Below, one piece after another: positions 49,438 through 60,261 of a DNA stretch of 64,000 nt. The notes beneath the pieces are model-generated. The model did not search any database, had not been told where the DNA came from, and saw only the letters and a list, made by a program, of their open reading frames with translations. Numbering within the stretch: the stretch's first letter is position 1; the number at the start of each line of letters is the position of its first letter. The stretch spans positions 1 to 64,000 of the forward strand of contig OZ316897.1 of assembly GCA_973895155.1 (NCBI GenBank). The letters run 5' to 3'. The stretch comes from Marsupella aquatica (taxonomy: Eukaryota > Marchantiophyta). The position numbers and the translations under genes were made by a program.

Positions 49438-50020
49438 CGGTGGATGGGAGGGGCGGGGGGCTCCAAGATTCCCCACTACAGCCTCCCATGGGAGTCTGGG
49501 CTGTCTCTGGGGCGGATGTCGGAGGAAAGAACAAAAGAAGGCTCCAAGAGTGATGGTTTTCTAGAGTCAGAAAGTCCGTAGCCCTCCTCAATCAGCCAGC
49601 ATACTGTCAGATTATGCCTATCTGCCTGTCCAGTGCTGCAACTCAATCCCATGTCCATTTCTCTCTCTCACCCTCTCTCTCTTCAAAATTTGACAAAAAT
49701 CAACAACTTTACTAAAAAAAGGATGCAAAGCGTCCGAATACAAAAAGTAACAGTTCGACCAAATTGATCTGTAGCTCAACTCCCAATGTGATCGAGCATT
49801 ACAATTGAGCATTGCAATAACTAAAATGGCAACTCCCCCTGCATCACCGATGCCTTGGAACTAGTGCAGAATGAGGCATTGGCAGCTAGCTCTGCGAGTT
49901 GCCCTTTCCCTCATACGATGGGCTGGATGTCACGACTCCAAGGTTTCAGTCAGAGGCACAGATGAGACCCGGTCATCGTCCGCAATTGGCAAAATATCTC
50001 ATGCCACCAAGCCTTGCGCC
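49438..50020. repeat. Third duplicated block, copy D2
   Basis: This is the counterpart of 45901-46563, collinear with small indels. Just left of it the plus-strand frame reads KVDYLGHWDRLGGW, which faintly matches KFVANWDPEPQW in the same position beside D1. The family fragment was therefore probably part of the duplicated unit and has since decayed. Confidence 0.9.
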
Positions 50021-50369
50021 ACCCAGAGCTAGAACCAACCCGAAATAGAGACGGTACGTATATAGTGGGACTCAATAGAGCTCGATCTTACTTAGAATAT
50101 CCAGAATCATCTCCACCATTACCTCCCTCTACGTGGCATACCTTATTCAAGCTCCTCTAACCGATCCAGGACTATGACCTTCAAATTTGTCACTTTGAGA
50201 AAGCAGCAACTGGCAATATATAGGTGTTTGCAGCAACTTTGATATCTGTGGGGGCTGATCAGAGAGAAACCAAGTCGGAGCACATTTGTACAAGACCGCG
50301 CGAGGGGGGCGGAGTCTAGACTGGTCACAAGATCGACAACGAATTTCCAGGAGGTAAGTACACCATGTC

Positions 50370-50740
50370 GCAAATTGTTCATCTTCAAATTCTTCATTGT
50401 TCCCTTCAGCTCTTTGTTGGCCGCTTTCATGGCAGACATAGTCTGCTGAGCATCCTTAATGCCTTCGGTGGCAAAGGAAAATTGCTCTAGACTGAATGTT
50501 TGATTATACATTTGATCCCGCTGCCCTTCAAACATCTTCTTCTGCTTCAGAATGAGCCTTGATGGCCTCTTGTGCGGGAACAGGACTTGTTCGCTTGATC
50601 TGCTCTCGGTATTTGACCAGTTCTACGTCTAATTTCTTGATCTTTTCATAGATATTATCACCCCTTTTATTGATACGCTCGGCCGCCTCCTCCACAGACA
50701 GAAGGAGCTGTTTCCTTCTTTACTCCAAAATGCGCCTCAT
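50370..50740 (-). pseudogene. VPS60: VPS60/CHMP5 (ESCRT-III) pseudogene fragment
   Basis: VPS60 (CHMP5) is an ESCRT-III-related protein of multivesicular-body sorting. From ATG at 50740 the minus strand reads MRRILE, a stop, then AAERINKRGDNIYEKIKKLD, VELVKYREQIKRT and VPAQEAIKA. After a frameshift or small deletion it continues ILKQKKMFEGQRDQMYNQTF, SLEQFSFATEGIKDAQQTM and ANKELKGTMKNLKMNNL. This order and text match the first 120 or so residues of plant VPS60. The C-terminal half is lost beyond about 50370. No intron is apparent in the preserved part. The early stop and the frameshift make it non-functional. Confidence 0.92.
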
Positions 50741-53595
50741 TGCTAAATTTCCAAATCTACTTCCTCGGCGATGTATTAAGGTTACTGCTGAGTCTAGGAA
50801 CTCAAACAAAGTATGAGGAGAACCAAACTTTCCGCCCCTTGATAGCCTGATGTGCTAAGCTCCTGGAGAGCATCAACGCCAAAAAACTGCCATGAGAATT
50901 ACACACTCCGCTTGACCTGTCCTTTAAACTGCAGAAGAGATTCTTAGCAGATTCATATTTAAGGGCTTCACAGCGGAACGAGAATCCATATCCACAAAAT
51001 TTGGAGCTTGGAGTGTTTCAGAGAGAGTTCCTCAAGGTTACCACGATCACTACGAGGTGAGACTCATTTTTCACAGTCTCAGTTGACCGTAGCTTCAGTA
51101 AAAATTTTGGAAACTAGAACAGGTTTCCTGCATGGCAATTGTGGTGATCAGACTATCCACCCAGGCTTCGTTTACAAGCTTTGGAAGGGACAAAGATACG
51201 ATGAGAATGTTTGGAGTTCTCTCAGAGCAGTCGCGAATTGACTCAAAGTCAGGCACCTGTTTTAACTGACAGATATGGAGGCAACTCTGGGGACGGTGAC
51301 GGTTAAAGTGTAATGCATCAGACTTGCAAGTTCAGGCCTATGGGGATGGTCCTGTCGCTATAAGGCCTTTTGCACATCTTTGAGCCCGCAGCTCTTTATT
51401 AATTAACTTGGGATGGTGAGTTTATGGATCATCTCCCTTCCATTGAATTTCACCTTATTTTCTCCCCGCTACTCCCTTGCTTTCTCCCCATTATTGGGAC
51501 TCCTGCGAGCCTTTTCTTAGTGGCTAGATTCCACGTCTGTGACATGTCTTTACCACATTTGACAAAAATCGGCTAGCTGAAACCCTTTTCCTTAGTGGCG
51601 AAAATTCCCTAGATTCCACCTATGTGACAAGCCTTCACCACATTTGGCGAAAATTGGCTACATCTGAAATCTGAGGTCTCTTCACTCCTTCCCAACTGAA
51701 CCAAATTTTAAAGTCCAACCACACTTTATGACGTCATATCATGAAGCATGGGACTCACCAAAGACATTGTATCAGATACTGTACACCTAATCTGCGCCAC
51801 GCAAGTTTCCAAATGGGAAACTTCGATCACACAAACCAACCAGAAGCCCAAGATGCATACAGTATTTAGCTACAAAGTCTTGATTGAAACCGGCCTTCCT
51901 AGCCTTGATTCAAACCTAGTACACAGATCACCTACGGCAGGGATTTGCGTCATTTTGATGGAGCTCCATGAGCTTAGATCTCAATTCGTTGGCGTGCTCC
52001 ACGTATTGGTTAACAGCTGATTAGCCACTCTCCCCAGTGAATTGTTTTAGACTCTCTTTAGTACGTATGGTTGGGTATACTTGGTACTAATTAATTGTTC
52101 GTCCCAAGTTTGTCTAATTAAGTCAACCCAATCCCTTAGTTTTGCCCTGCAAATTTATAGTAACATGGGCAGGAAGCGCTTGCCGTATATCGGAGATTCA
52201 GTGGATGTTGAGCGCACTGTCTAACATAGGCACTAAAAGTAGTTCTCACATTGAACGGATTTTGGAAAGCTTGACACATGAAATCAAAGGGTCTAATACT
52301 AGGAATGCCGAGAGTGCATGGCTTAAATTACTAGTCTGGTGTTCCTTTCAAGTCCGGTCACTTCGGTTGTTGTGGACTATCAAGTTTGAAGTACAAATAC
52401 GTGGAATACTAGCTTTGCGGAATCAGGGGCCATGCGGTGTTGTGCTCAGACGAAGTCATGTCCCCAGGTGCATAGTATTTGAGCCCGATTTTAAAGTTGA
52501 TTGGTCTAGGTTGCCATGCGTTTGTCATGAAGTCAAGCATGAAGTCAAGCATTGGCCACGCGGAGATGGCTCCTTCCTTGGTGACTTCCAGCAATTCGTA
52601 CTGTTGTTTACTTTTTGTGTCTCGGTTGGTTGGTTCGTCACAACTTACAATGATACCAAGTTCGGACAATTGAATCAGATATTCATTCTGCGATTTGATT
52701 TTTCTTTTCGAACGGAAAAGTATACTCATGAAGGAAAAGTGAATCAACGCTACAGATCGTGTGGTTCATCTTCTCTCCAGTTGGTCTCTCAAAATTATAT
52801 CATGATTCCAGTTACTTTCCTGTACTTGCTACCCACCAATATGATCGTGTCTGATGTGTAATAGCTCGGCGGGTCCAGAGAAGTACTTGTGAATGTACTT
52901 CGTTTCTGGGTGCCAGCCTCCCGGGGCCGGATCAATCCGGTGCCATCGGTCATTCTGGTCCAAGCGGTGTACTTAGACCTGACTTCATCTTGTTAATTAT
53001 TGGTACGAGAGTGTATTGAACTCCATGGCTAAGGACATGCGCTTCATCTTTGAAAGCTGAAGCTTGCTGTATAAAAAGCCCCCTAGCTGAACCACAGAAC
53101 TTTTAGTGTGATATCACCATGATTTACTTCTGTTCTATATAAGACTACATTCAAAACCAAGACAATCTTTTGCCATCTTGAATACCGTCTTTCAATAATA
53201 TTATACACATCGGACTGGATTTGAAATGTGGGTCAATCAAGCATGAAACTGCCAATGGGATTATCTCAATGCTATCAAATACCCCCTCTGAGAGGAACTG
53301 GTGGAGAGATTAGAACAATCAAACGGAATTTGGATACTTAGGAAAGTAGCACTTTAGAAGAATGAAAGTTTATATAGGAAGAGATTTCATCAATCGCATG
53401 ACAGAGACCATAATAAAATCTAGCAGTGTGCTGGCTGAAGGAAGATCAAATCAGGAGTTGGATCCTCTGTTTTGTGGGCAACAGCTGGACCCTGACCTTG
53501 ACCCCGGCCCCATCTAGGAGAAGCAGTTGGAACAATTGGCGTTTTTGAGTGTACGATTAGTTGTTCTACCATAGCAGGATGGATGGGTTGATTCA
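50741..53595. other. No recognised gene; an 80-bp tandem repeat and one 239-codon frame
   Basis: A tandem pair with CTAGATTCCAC, then ACCACATTTG(A/G)C and AAAATTGGCTA-like text lies at 51517-51576 and 51592-51662. A plus-strand frame at 52142-52861 is open for 239 codons and overlaps a 112-codon minus frame. Neither shows a domain I recognise, and no splice or promoter context supports them. Promoter-like TATATAAG near 53136-53144 is not followed by a supported frame. Confidence 0.5.
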
Positions 53596-53883
53596 CTACG
53601 AATCCTGATTTGAAACAGGATGAACTTCATCAATAACCTTCAAAGTGCTCTCAGCTGATTGAATTGACAGTCCACGCATCAGTCTTTTGAGGTACACGAG
53701 AGATTCCGGAGGGGCATGGATTATTTGCAACCAGACACTCAATGCAAGAGCAGAACCTTCAGTAACCACAAGGTCCTCTGTCTCCCCTGTATGGGCTCCA
53801 GCTTGGGCGACGAAAAGTTCCACTCCTGCCCGTGGCCTGTAGATGAAGCCACAAGTTATATATTGAACACTCATTACAAGCAC
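53596..53883 (-). other. Unrecognised 95-codon frame downstream of the LRR-RLK remnant
   Basis: The minus-strand frame reads GAHTGETEDLVVTEGSALAL through PESLVYLKRLMRGLSIQS. It lies about 100 bp downstream of the truncated kinase on the same strand but does not resemble a kinase domain. It could be an exon of another captured gene or a chance frame. Confidence 0.2.
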
Positions 53884-53979
53884 AGAAACACCTGAAACAC
53901 GAAAGTTTTTAAAACATTCATTTGCTTCAGTAATTGAGTCCCTTCCAACCTGCTTTGAAGGACTCCACTTTTTGGAAAA

Positions 53980-56025
53980 TCACAATAATAGTATTCCAAA
54001 ACCGCCCCTGCCAATCTCACAGTCTTTGTTGAATATTGCGTGTGTGCTTGTCATCCAGTCATCCGACTTGGGGTCACTTTTCCGAGTGAACATCACCAAT
54101 TTCCCCATTGCCATCTCAACGGTATTTGGAGATTGAGGATCGCTGTCGACGGTGCAGACATTCGACCTGCGCCTCGTCTGGGTGTACATGTTTAATAGAG
54201 TGACCATAATCACTCCCAAAGCAATAGCCGCTGCAGCCGAAATAGACGTAATAGCCGAGACGCTCAATATAGTCTGACTTCTCTTGCTCTTGAACAGGGG
54301 AGAGAGGCCTCATGGCTGTGCATTCGGGTCGTTTGGATTTATGATGAGTGGGTTGGGAAATGTTGAACACGAGAGGTTGATAGCTGATCCACAGAGCCCC
54401 GTATTCTGGTCAAACGCAGAGGTGTTCGTATGATTCAAGACACCACCAGTGGGTATAGGACCCTGCAATTGATTATGAGAGACGTTTATCGCCTGAAGAT
54501 TTTGCAGTTGGCCCAGATCGTTTGGTATCTCTCCCGTAAAGAAATTGATCGAGAGGTCCAGAAACTCCAGGTTTACGAGCCGGCCTAAATCGTTCGGAAT
54601 CGGTCCTGTCAAATTGTTTTGAGCAATATTCAAGTCTACAAGAGAAGTCGCATTGCCAAGCTCGCCTGGCAAGGAGCCATTGAGAAAATTGCCATTAAGC
54701 CGCAATATTCGAGTTGAAGGAGCGTTTCCTAAGCTGGCGGGAATGGTGCGGATCACATAGTTGTCGCTGAGGTCAAGGACAGCCAGAAAAGGCAGAGAAT
54801 CGAAGTCAATTGGAACATACGACGCTAGCATGTTTTTGGATAAGCTCAAATAGTGGAGGCTGGAGCAGGACGAAAGATTGGGGGGAACAGCACAGGAAAG
54901 GCCATTGTGAGATAGGTCCAGCCACCTGTAGATTTTGACAGCCGCAATTTGAAGAGTAATCGGGAACACCTCCAGTGAAGAAATTGTTGGACAGACGGAT
55001 CACCCGCGGAAGAGTAGTCAGCTTGAGGGGAATGTTCCCAGTGAGGTTATTCCAATTGAGGTCGATGGTCTCCAGCGTCTGCAGGGACCGGAAAGACGAA
55101 GGGATCTGGCCTCCAAATTGGTTCCCAGCCAAATTGAGCGATGTCAAACATATCATGTTGAAGAGCCAAGACGGGATGCTACCGGATAAATAGTTCCAAC
55201 CCAAGTCAAAGTACGGAGAGAAACCTCAAGTTGCCCAGCTGGAGTGGCAGCTCGCCAGAGAAGTGGTTCGAGTTTAGAACGAGTTCCTGCAGGAGCCCAC
55301 AGTTGCCAAGCTCTGAGGGGACTTGCCCTGAAAAGCCATTTCCCTGGAGACTCAGGGAAGTCAGATTGGTCAAGAAACCAACACCCACTGGAATTTGGCT
55401 TGAGAGAGAATTGTAGGAAAGGTCCATAGTTTGCAAACCTGCCAGAGAAAGAATTAGAAGAGAAGTTCAGTTCCTGCAGTTCCAAGCAAGAGCCAACGGA
55501 GAGAGGTATCCGGCCCTTAAGCCGGTTATTAGCCACAGAGATGTACCGCAAGCTCTGGCAATCATTTGAAAAGATCTGCGAAGGGAGTGGTCCCGAGAGA
55601 CCATTATTGGACAGATCAAGGGAGTAGAGGCTTCCAGCATTGCCAAATTCAGACGGTATGGTACCGCTGAGGGCGTTGTGACTAAAGTTCATCGATCCCA
55701 GCTTTGGAATCTGGGCAAGCTCTGGGTTGATGATGCCGGAGAAGTTGTTATAAGCCAAGTTGACACTCTCCAGTTGGTCTAGCTTCAGCAGAGCTCTCCC
55801 GATTGACCCCAATAGAGAGAGTCCTACCAGATTCAACTATGTGACTCTACCACTGCTCGGTCTGCAGAAAACTCCGTTCCACTTGCATGGGTTGGAGTCA
55901 TTGTCATTCAAAGAACTAAGCACCGAGTTGGGATCGCTTGAAAACAAGCAGAGCCATTACATCGTCGCTGATGAGCGGCACTGCCCCTGCGCTTGCCACT
56001 CCGCCAAGAAGTAAATGCACCAGAC
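53980..56025 (-). pseudogene. LRR receptor-like kinase pseudogene (IRK/PXC2-like), kinase domain truncated
   Basis: The minus strand reads, across several frames: signal-peptide end LLLGGVASAG; an LRRNT region with DDVMALLVFK, a frameshift, then NDNDSNPCKWNGVFC; a TAG at 55839-55837; and about 15-18 leucine-rich repeats of the plant type (LSGTIPSEFGN, LTGPIPNDLGRL, FTGEIPNDLGQL). Frameshifts occur near 55440, 55205 and 54965. A C-terminal cap CGSAINLSC and a TGA at 54312-54310 follow. Then come a transmembrane segment (AITSISAAAAIALGVIMVTL), an Arg stop-transfer and a juxtamembrane GKLVMF. The kinase begins DCEIGRGGFG and ends within the glycine-rich loop. The juxtamembrane and CELGRGGFG-type start are characteristic of the Arabidopsis IRK/PXC2 group, as I recall it. 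Clearly dead. Confidence 0.93.
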
Positions 56026-56339
56026 ATGAAACCCATAGCTAGCCTCCAGTCGCTGCCCGGACGTTTTTACAATGCTGTGAAATAGGTGAATACGGAGACC
56101 TCCGAGCAATAGGACGTGATTTCCTCAAGAGCGCCATTTCTGCGTTTGTTGATGACTCTCTCATGATTGGATCAAATGATCCCTCATCAGCTGCAGAATT
56201 GGCAACAAGCTGTTGTGGCGCTGCTCTCCTTTGTACTGCGCGTGGGAAGACCGAAATCTAGCGACATTTTCAAACCATGTATTGTGCAGCCGTTATGAGC
56301 AACTCGCATCCTTTGCTCACAAATTAACTGTCTCCTGTC

Positions 56340-56617
56340 ACGCCCACGGTTTTGCTGCTGAACTCTGCAGTTTCAAACATGGAGCTGGGTGAACTGGCTG
56401 CTAACAAGCTTTTCAAGTTGGAACCCGGTAAGGCCTATACATATGTGCTGCTCTCCAATATCTATGCTGCAGCTGGGAAGTGGAAGAAGGTGTCATCTGT
56501 GCGCACTATGATGCAACAGAGAGGTGTTCGGAAGGAGCCTGGACGTAGCTAGATCGAAGTTCATAACAAGATCCATGAATTTGTGGTGGGGGATACACAT
56601 CAAACATGGCAAACATT
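56340..56617 (+). pseudogene. PPR protein fragment, E-type C-terminal region
   Basis: The frame reads MELGELAANKLFKLEP, then YTYVLLSNIYAAAGKWKKVS, MMQQRGVRKEPGRS, a TAG at 56550-56552, and IEVHNKIHEFVVGDTHQTW. This is the E/E+ region of plant PLS-class PPR proteins, which act in organellar RNA editing. The TAG replaces the conserved Trp of the SWIEV motif (TGG to TAG). PPR repeats upstream and a DYW domain downstream are missing. Confidence 0.93.
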
Positions 56618-57301
56618 TAGTAAATCACCGATCTGAGTGGGTTAGGGTTATATAGTATAATAGCCTGAGAAATTGTATGTTTCTACTTAGACGGGCCCAC
56701 ATGACCACTGGACACGAGCTTCACAGAGCACACATGGAATCTGATGTCAGCAAGGCCCTTTTCTATTATAACTAACCTACCGCTAATTGGTCAAGTCCAA
56801 ATTGTGCTAGAATGGAAGAAGACTGATCATAACGCTTGTGCTTTTCAGTGAGTATCGACCCAATTAAACAAGCATCTTTCAAGGAATGAACGAAATCTCT
56901 CAAATGAATCACAACAATGAGTGAGTTGCTGCGATTCTTCTTCCTTCAAAGTCCCTACATATTGCTTTTTGATGTGAAGCTACCACTACCCGACATATGG
57001 ACAGGGGCCCTAAGGCACTTTCTGTCGGCCTCGTTTCCACCAGGCTGCTCCTACTTGGATGTCAATGTCTACCAAGGTGATTGCAGTGGTGATGCCATAG
57101 AACCTAATCTGTCACTCCGAATAATGCTGGCCCAACAAAGCTGAGCTTAGAATAAACAATTGGGCAGCAACAGGCGTTTGATACCCAACGACGATTGGAA
57201 TGGATTGAATGCCTCTCTCCTCTCCTCTCCTCTCCTTGTCTCTGCTGCTGCCTTTTGAGCTGCAATCGGAAGCGCTTCATCTTTCTTCGAGAACTCTGGC
57301 G
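56618..57301. other. No recognised gene
   Basis: Between the PPR fragment and duplication copy 2 I see only a 75-codon frame (56917-57144) without a recognised domain and a CTCTCCTCTC run near 57212-57236. Confidence 0.5.
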
Positions 57302-57640
57302 ATAGTTCGCATTTTGACCCGAAGCTGCCCCGACGAGATGTCAAGATCTCTCTGGTTTGAGAGTCGAATGACGGATTGTGAATGAGTGAGTTGACAAAGA
57401 TCCACAAATGATTTTTGACCTGAAACGACTTCACCATCATGTGAGCCTTCCGAATCATAATGAAGTCCTTCCAAAACATCAAACACATTAGTCTTCAGGA
57501 TGTCAAAGTGTTCCCTGAAGAGCTTCTCGGTTTCCTCTTCAAATTTAGTTGCTGCAAACTTCCGAGCAAGTTTGAGCATCTGCCAAACATTATCTACTCC
57601 TAATCGTCGGCAAAGCTCAGCCTCGCAAAACTCAGCGTCG
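57277..57640 (-). pseudogene. Unrecognised coding fragment in duplication copy 2
   Basis: This is the counterpart of 21476-21800. Here the frame extends on both sides: AELCRRLGVDNVWQ upstream and RVKMRTIARVLEER downstream, beyond the point where copy 1 is joined to the PPR fragment. So copy 2 preserves more of the original exon. Substitutions between copies are mostly conservative. The gene is not identified; a BTB/BACK-like helical protein is only a loose suggestion. Confidence 0.45.
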
Positions 57641-59726
57641 ATGATTAATTATTTAGCATCTAGAACAAATTGGAAGGGATATCTAGTGAAGGCCGATCGC
57701 GATGTAGCAGTGATGACAAAACAACGTTGTAGGTCCTGTTTGGAGGCCAATTCAACGACAGTGGTTTGTATCAGCCCATCAAAAGCGGGATAATGATCAG
57801 CGGAGGTCAACTATTTTAGTAAATTTGTAGCAGGTCCTAGTACAGAACCATAGTGCTGAAAGTTGCCCTTTCTTTTCCCGGGGGGACATTTATGACAGGA
57901 CGTGATTGTTTCTCTCACCTAGAGATAGCCGATGGCATCACAATCGCTCTGGTGCTCCAGCCAAGCACAGCTCCTTGTTCCCAGAGCTACTGTCCAGAGT
58001 GCAAACTTACGTCGTGGCAGTCCTAGTGTGAACCAACCTTGATCAGGCCCCAAGAAAGCTGACAGAGCGGCTACATACTGAGGCTTGATTCCAAGCTGTG
58101 CAAATCTTGCACTTATCTGAGCATGCTTTGTCCCAGATGGGAACTCTGCCCTTTGGGTCCGGCCCCGTAGCATCAGCTCGTCCCAGCTGTTTATCGAACT
58201 GTCCCCATTGCCCATTTGATCCGGCACTGTACAGCTGTAGCCCCTTTTCCTCCTTGCCCCCACACTTCCGAATTGCAGCTCGAATGAATGTGCACCGACT
58301 GAGCAGCCAGGTGGATCAAATCAGCTTTAGTATTATGTCAGTCTTTGTCTGTTGTTGCTCCCTTTGGCTCAGCGTCCAAAGCTACTGACTACCTCGGGCT
58401 TGTTTGATAGTAGGTAAGCATGGGGTCGCTGCGAGTTGTTGTACTGTCCTGTATACTTTAGTGGCGCACCTCCTACCGAAGTATCATGTCTTTCCCCTGC
58501 TCAAATTGGCTCAGGTTCTGTACCATAGCATCCGTCTATCATCGGTATCAAGTTCTAATCACATTGGCTTGCTACAACATTACTCCGACAAGTCTCAGTG
58601 ACCCAACAGCATCGCGATCCCTAACTACTCCGCCAAATTTTCCAAAGCTCAGCACAGTATTGACTTTACACGTCACCTCTTAAGCAAACCATTCATTCCT
58701 GTAGACTCAAGCAACCGATGCTCAGAGTCTCATCGCCTTCGCAGATCATTGGGGGGCAACAGACCACCGACAGCACTTGAGAGATAGATAGGATGCATGC
58801 CGACGCTGGAGCCCAATCACCACTGAACAGCCCCGCCTGGCATCACCATTCTCTGGCTCGTGGGGTCCCGCCTTCATTTCTTCATCGTTTTGCTTCTCAT
58901 TGGACTATCGCAGCTTGAGTTTTTCAATTGGGCTTGTTACCAGTCTTGTCGTCTTGAGCTTCATCGAGGAGTCTCTAACACGTGTACAGTCGCTCGTCTG
59001 GTTAGATCGACTTTGTATCAACTGCTGCTGCCAACAGATCCTTGTGGTGAGTTCTCCCTTCTCTATTTCGAATGTATCTTCCCTCCATTCTGTTGTGCCT
59101 CCCCCTAGAGTCCCGTGGGCAGGATAGAGATGGATCCTCCGAGCTTGTATAGGAGCCAAGATTGATGGACAATGGTTTAATTAGCAAAGAGGCGATTTTA
59201 TCGCAGGCGCAAGTATGCAGAGAATGATGTCATTGTCCCGGCGAAGTAACAGAGTTTCTGAACGCAGAGCAAGGTGAAACCAAGGTTACATTGGGTGATG
59301 CCGAGAAGATCATCAATGAGCAGATGGCTCACGAGAATACGATATTGATGAAAGCGAAGCACTCCTTCACGTTGGATGCATTCCTCCAGTACCTTCTCGA
59401 CCCGGTTGTCAACATTGCTTACTTAAACAAGGTGAGACAAAACTAGACGCGTCAATTTTTCCGTTTCTCATGTCTCGAGTAAGGCACAAATTAGAGTGGA
59501 GCCAATCCAGTACTTCACGGTGAATTCTAGCACACTATTGTGGCTGCCGTAGTCGGCAGATCGGTGCAGATTGACTTGTGTGTTCAGACAATGCGTGATT
59601 CTATAAAGCTGTGAAGAGGGTCTATATATGGCGGATCTTTACAGGTACGGATGGCTCATAGGCAGTTTTGTGACTTTCGTGGTCGGAAGCTGCCTTCAAT
59701 CTGTCCCCGAGATAAGGCTGGGAAAT
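57302..59726. repeat. Second segmental duplication, copy 2
   Basis: This is homologous to 21476-24535 but shorter, lacking two segments of about 510 and 295 bp. It has additional sequence near 58345-58560. Homology ends at GGCTGGGAAAT. Confidence 0.93.
59246..59431 (+). pseudogene. Intact exon-like fragment ending at a splice donor (copy 2)
   Basis: The open frame reads VTEFLNAEQGETKVTLGDAE, then NEQMAHENTILMKAKHS, FTLDAFLQYLLDPVV and NIAYLNK, followed at once by GTGAGA. One base is missing upstream relative to copy 1 (PAKFKEF), which separates it from ENDVIVPAK. Protein-like conservation in two copies with different lesions indicates a once-real exon. Family not recognised. Confidence 0.5.
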
Positions 59727-60261
59727 GCTTGCCATCAGGGGAAACTAGGTTCTCATTGTGTGTAAATTAAGGCTTCAAGAAAAAATGACTAGTGTCCAAT
59801 AGAACTATAAGCTTATTGTTTAATAGGCCCCAAGTCCGTCCTGAAAAAGAGACGCGAGATTCTCCAGAAACCGACAACACTCTTGAGGGCTATAGTTCAA
59901 TTTTTATTGATCATTGATCTGAGGTTTGGTCCTTCTTCTAGATTGCAGGATGTTGTGTATCTATAGTGAGAAATAACTATATCTCGTCATTGAGTTTGAT
60001 GACCTGGACTTCAAGAGGCATGGACTTCTCCCCACTTTTGAAATTAGATTCTGGTGGGTGCAATAGGTCCAATTTATATGTGTGGTGCAACGTTACATTG
60101 AAAAACCTCAATTGGTGCTTCTACTGCTAGAGCAAGGTTGAGGTGAGTCGGGGAGTTGGAGTTTGTATCTAATCTTTGCAATTCATATTTCAATGAGATC
60201 TGTGCAGACACATCCACCGTGTATTTTTTTCTAAAAGTTGTATTCTTCAAAAATCCAAAAA
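59727..60261. promoter_or_regulatory. Upstream region of the dioxygenase gene, no motif assigned
   Basis: These 535 bp lie between the duplicated block and the predicted start codon. An in-frame stop at 60232-60234 sets the 5' limit of the reading frame. I see no convincing TATA box and no other gene. Confidence 0.35.

Noticed and set aside
52142-52861. 239-codon plus-strand frame
   Set aside because: No recognisable domain, an overlapping long frame on the other strand, and no splice or promoter support; kept only as a note in the gap description.
53596-53883. Missing kinase C-terminal lobe of the LRR-RLK
   Set aside because: The frame lies in the right place and strand but contains no HRD, DFG or APE-like motif.
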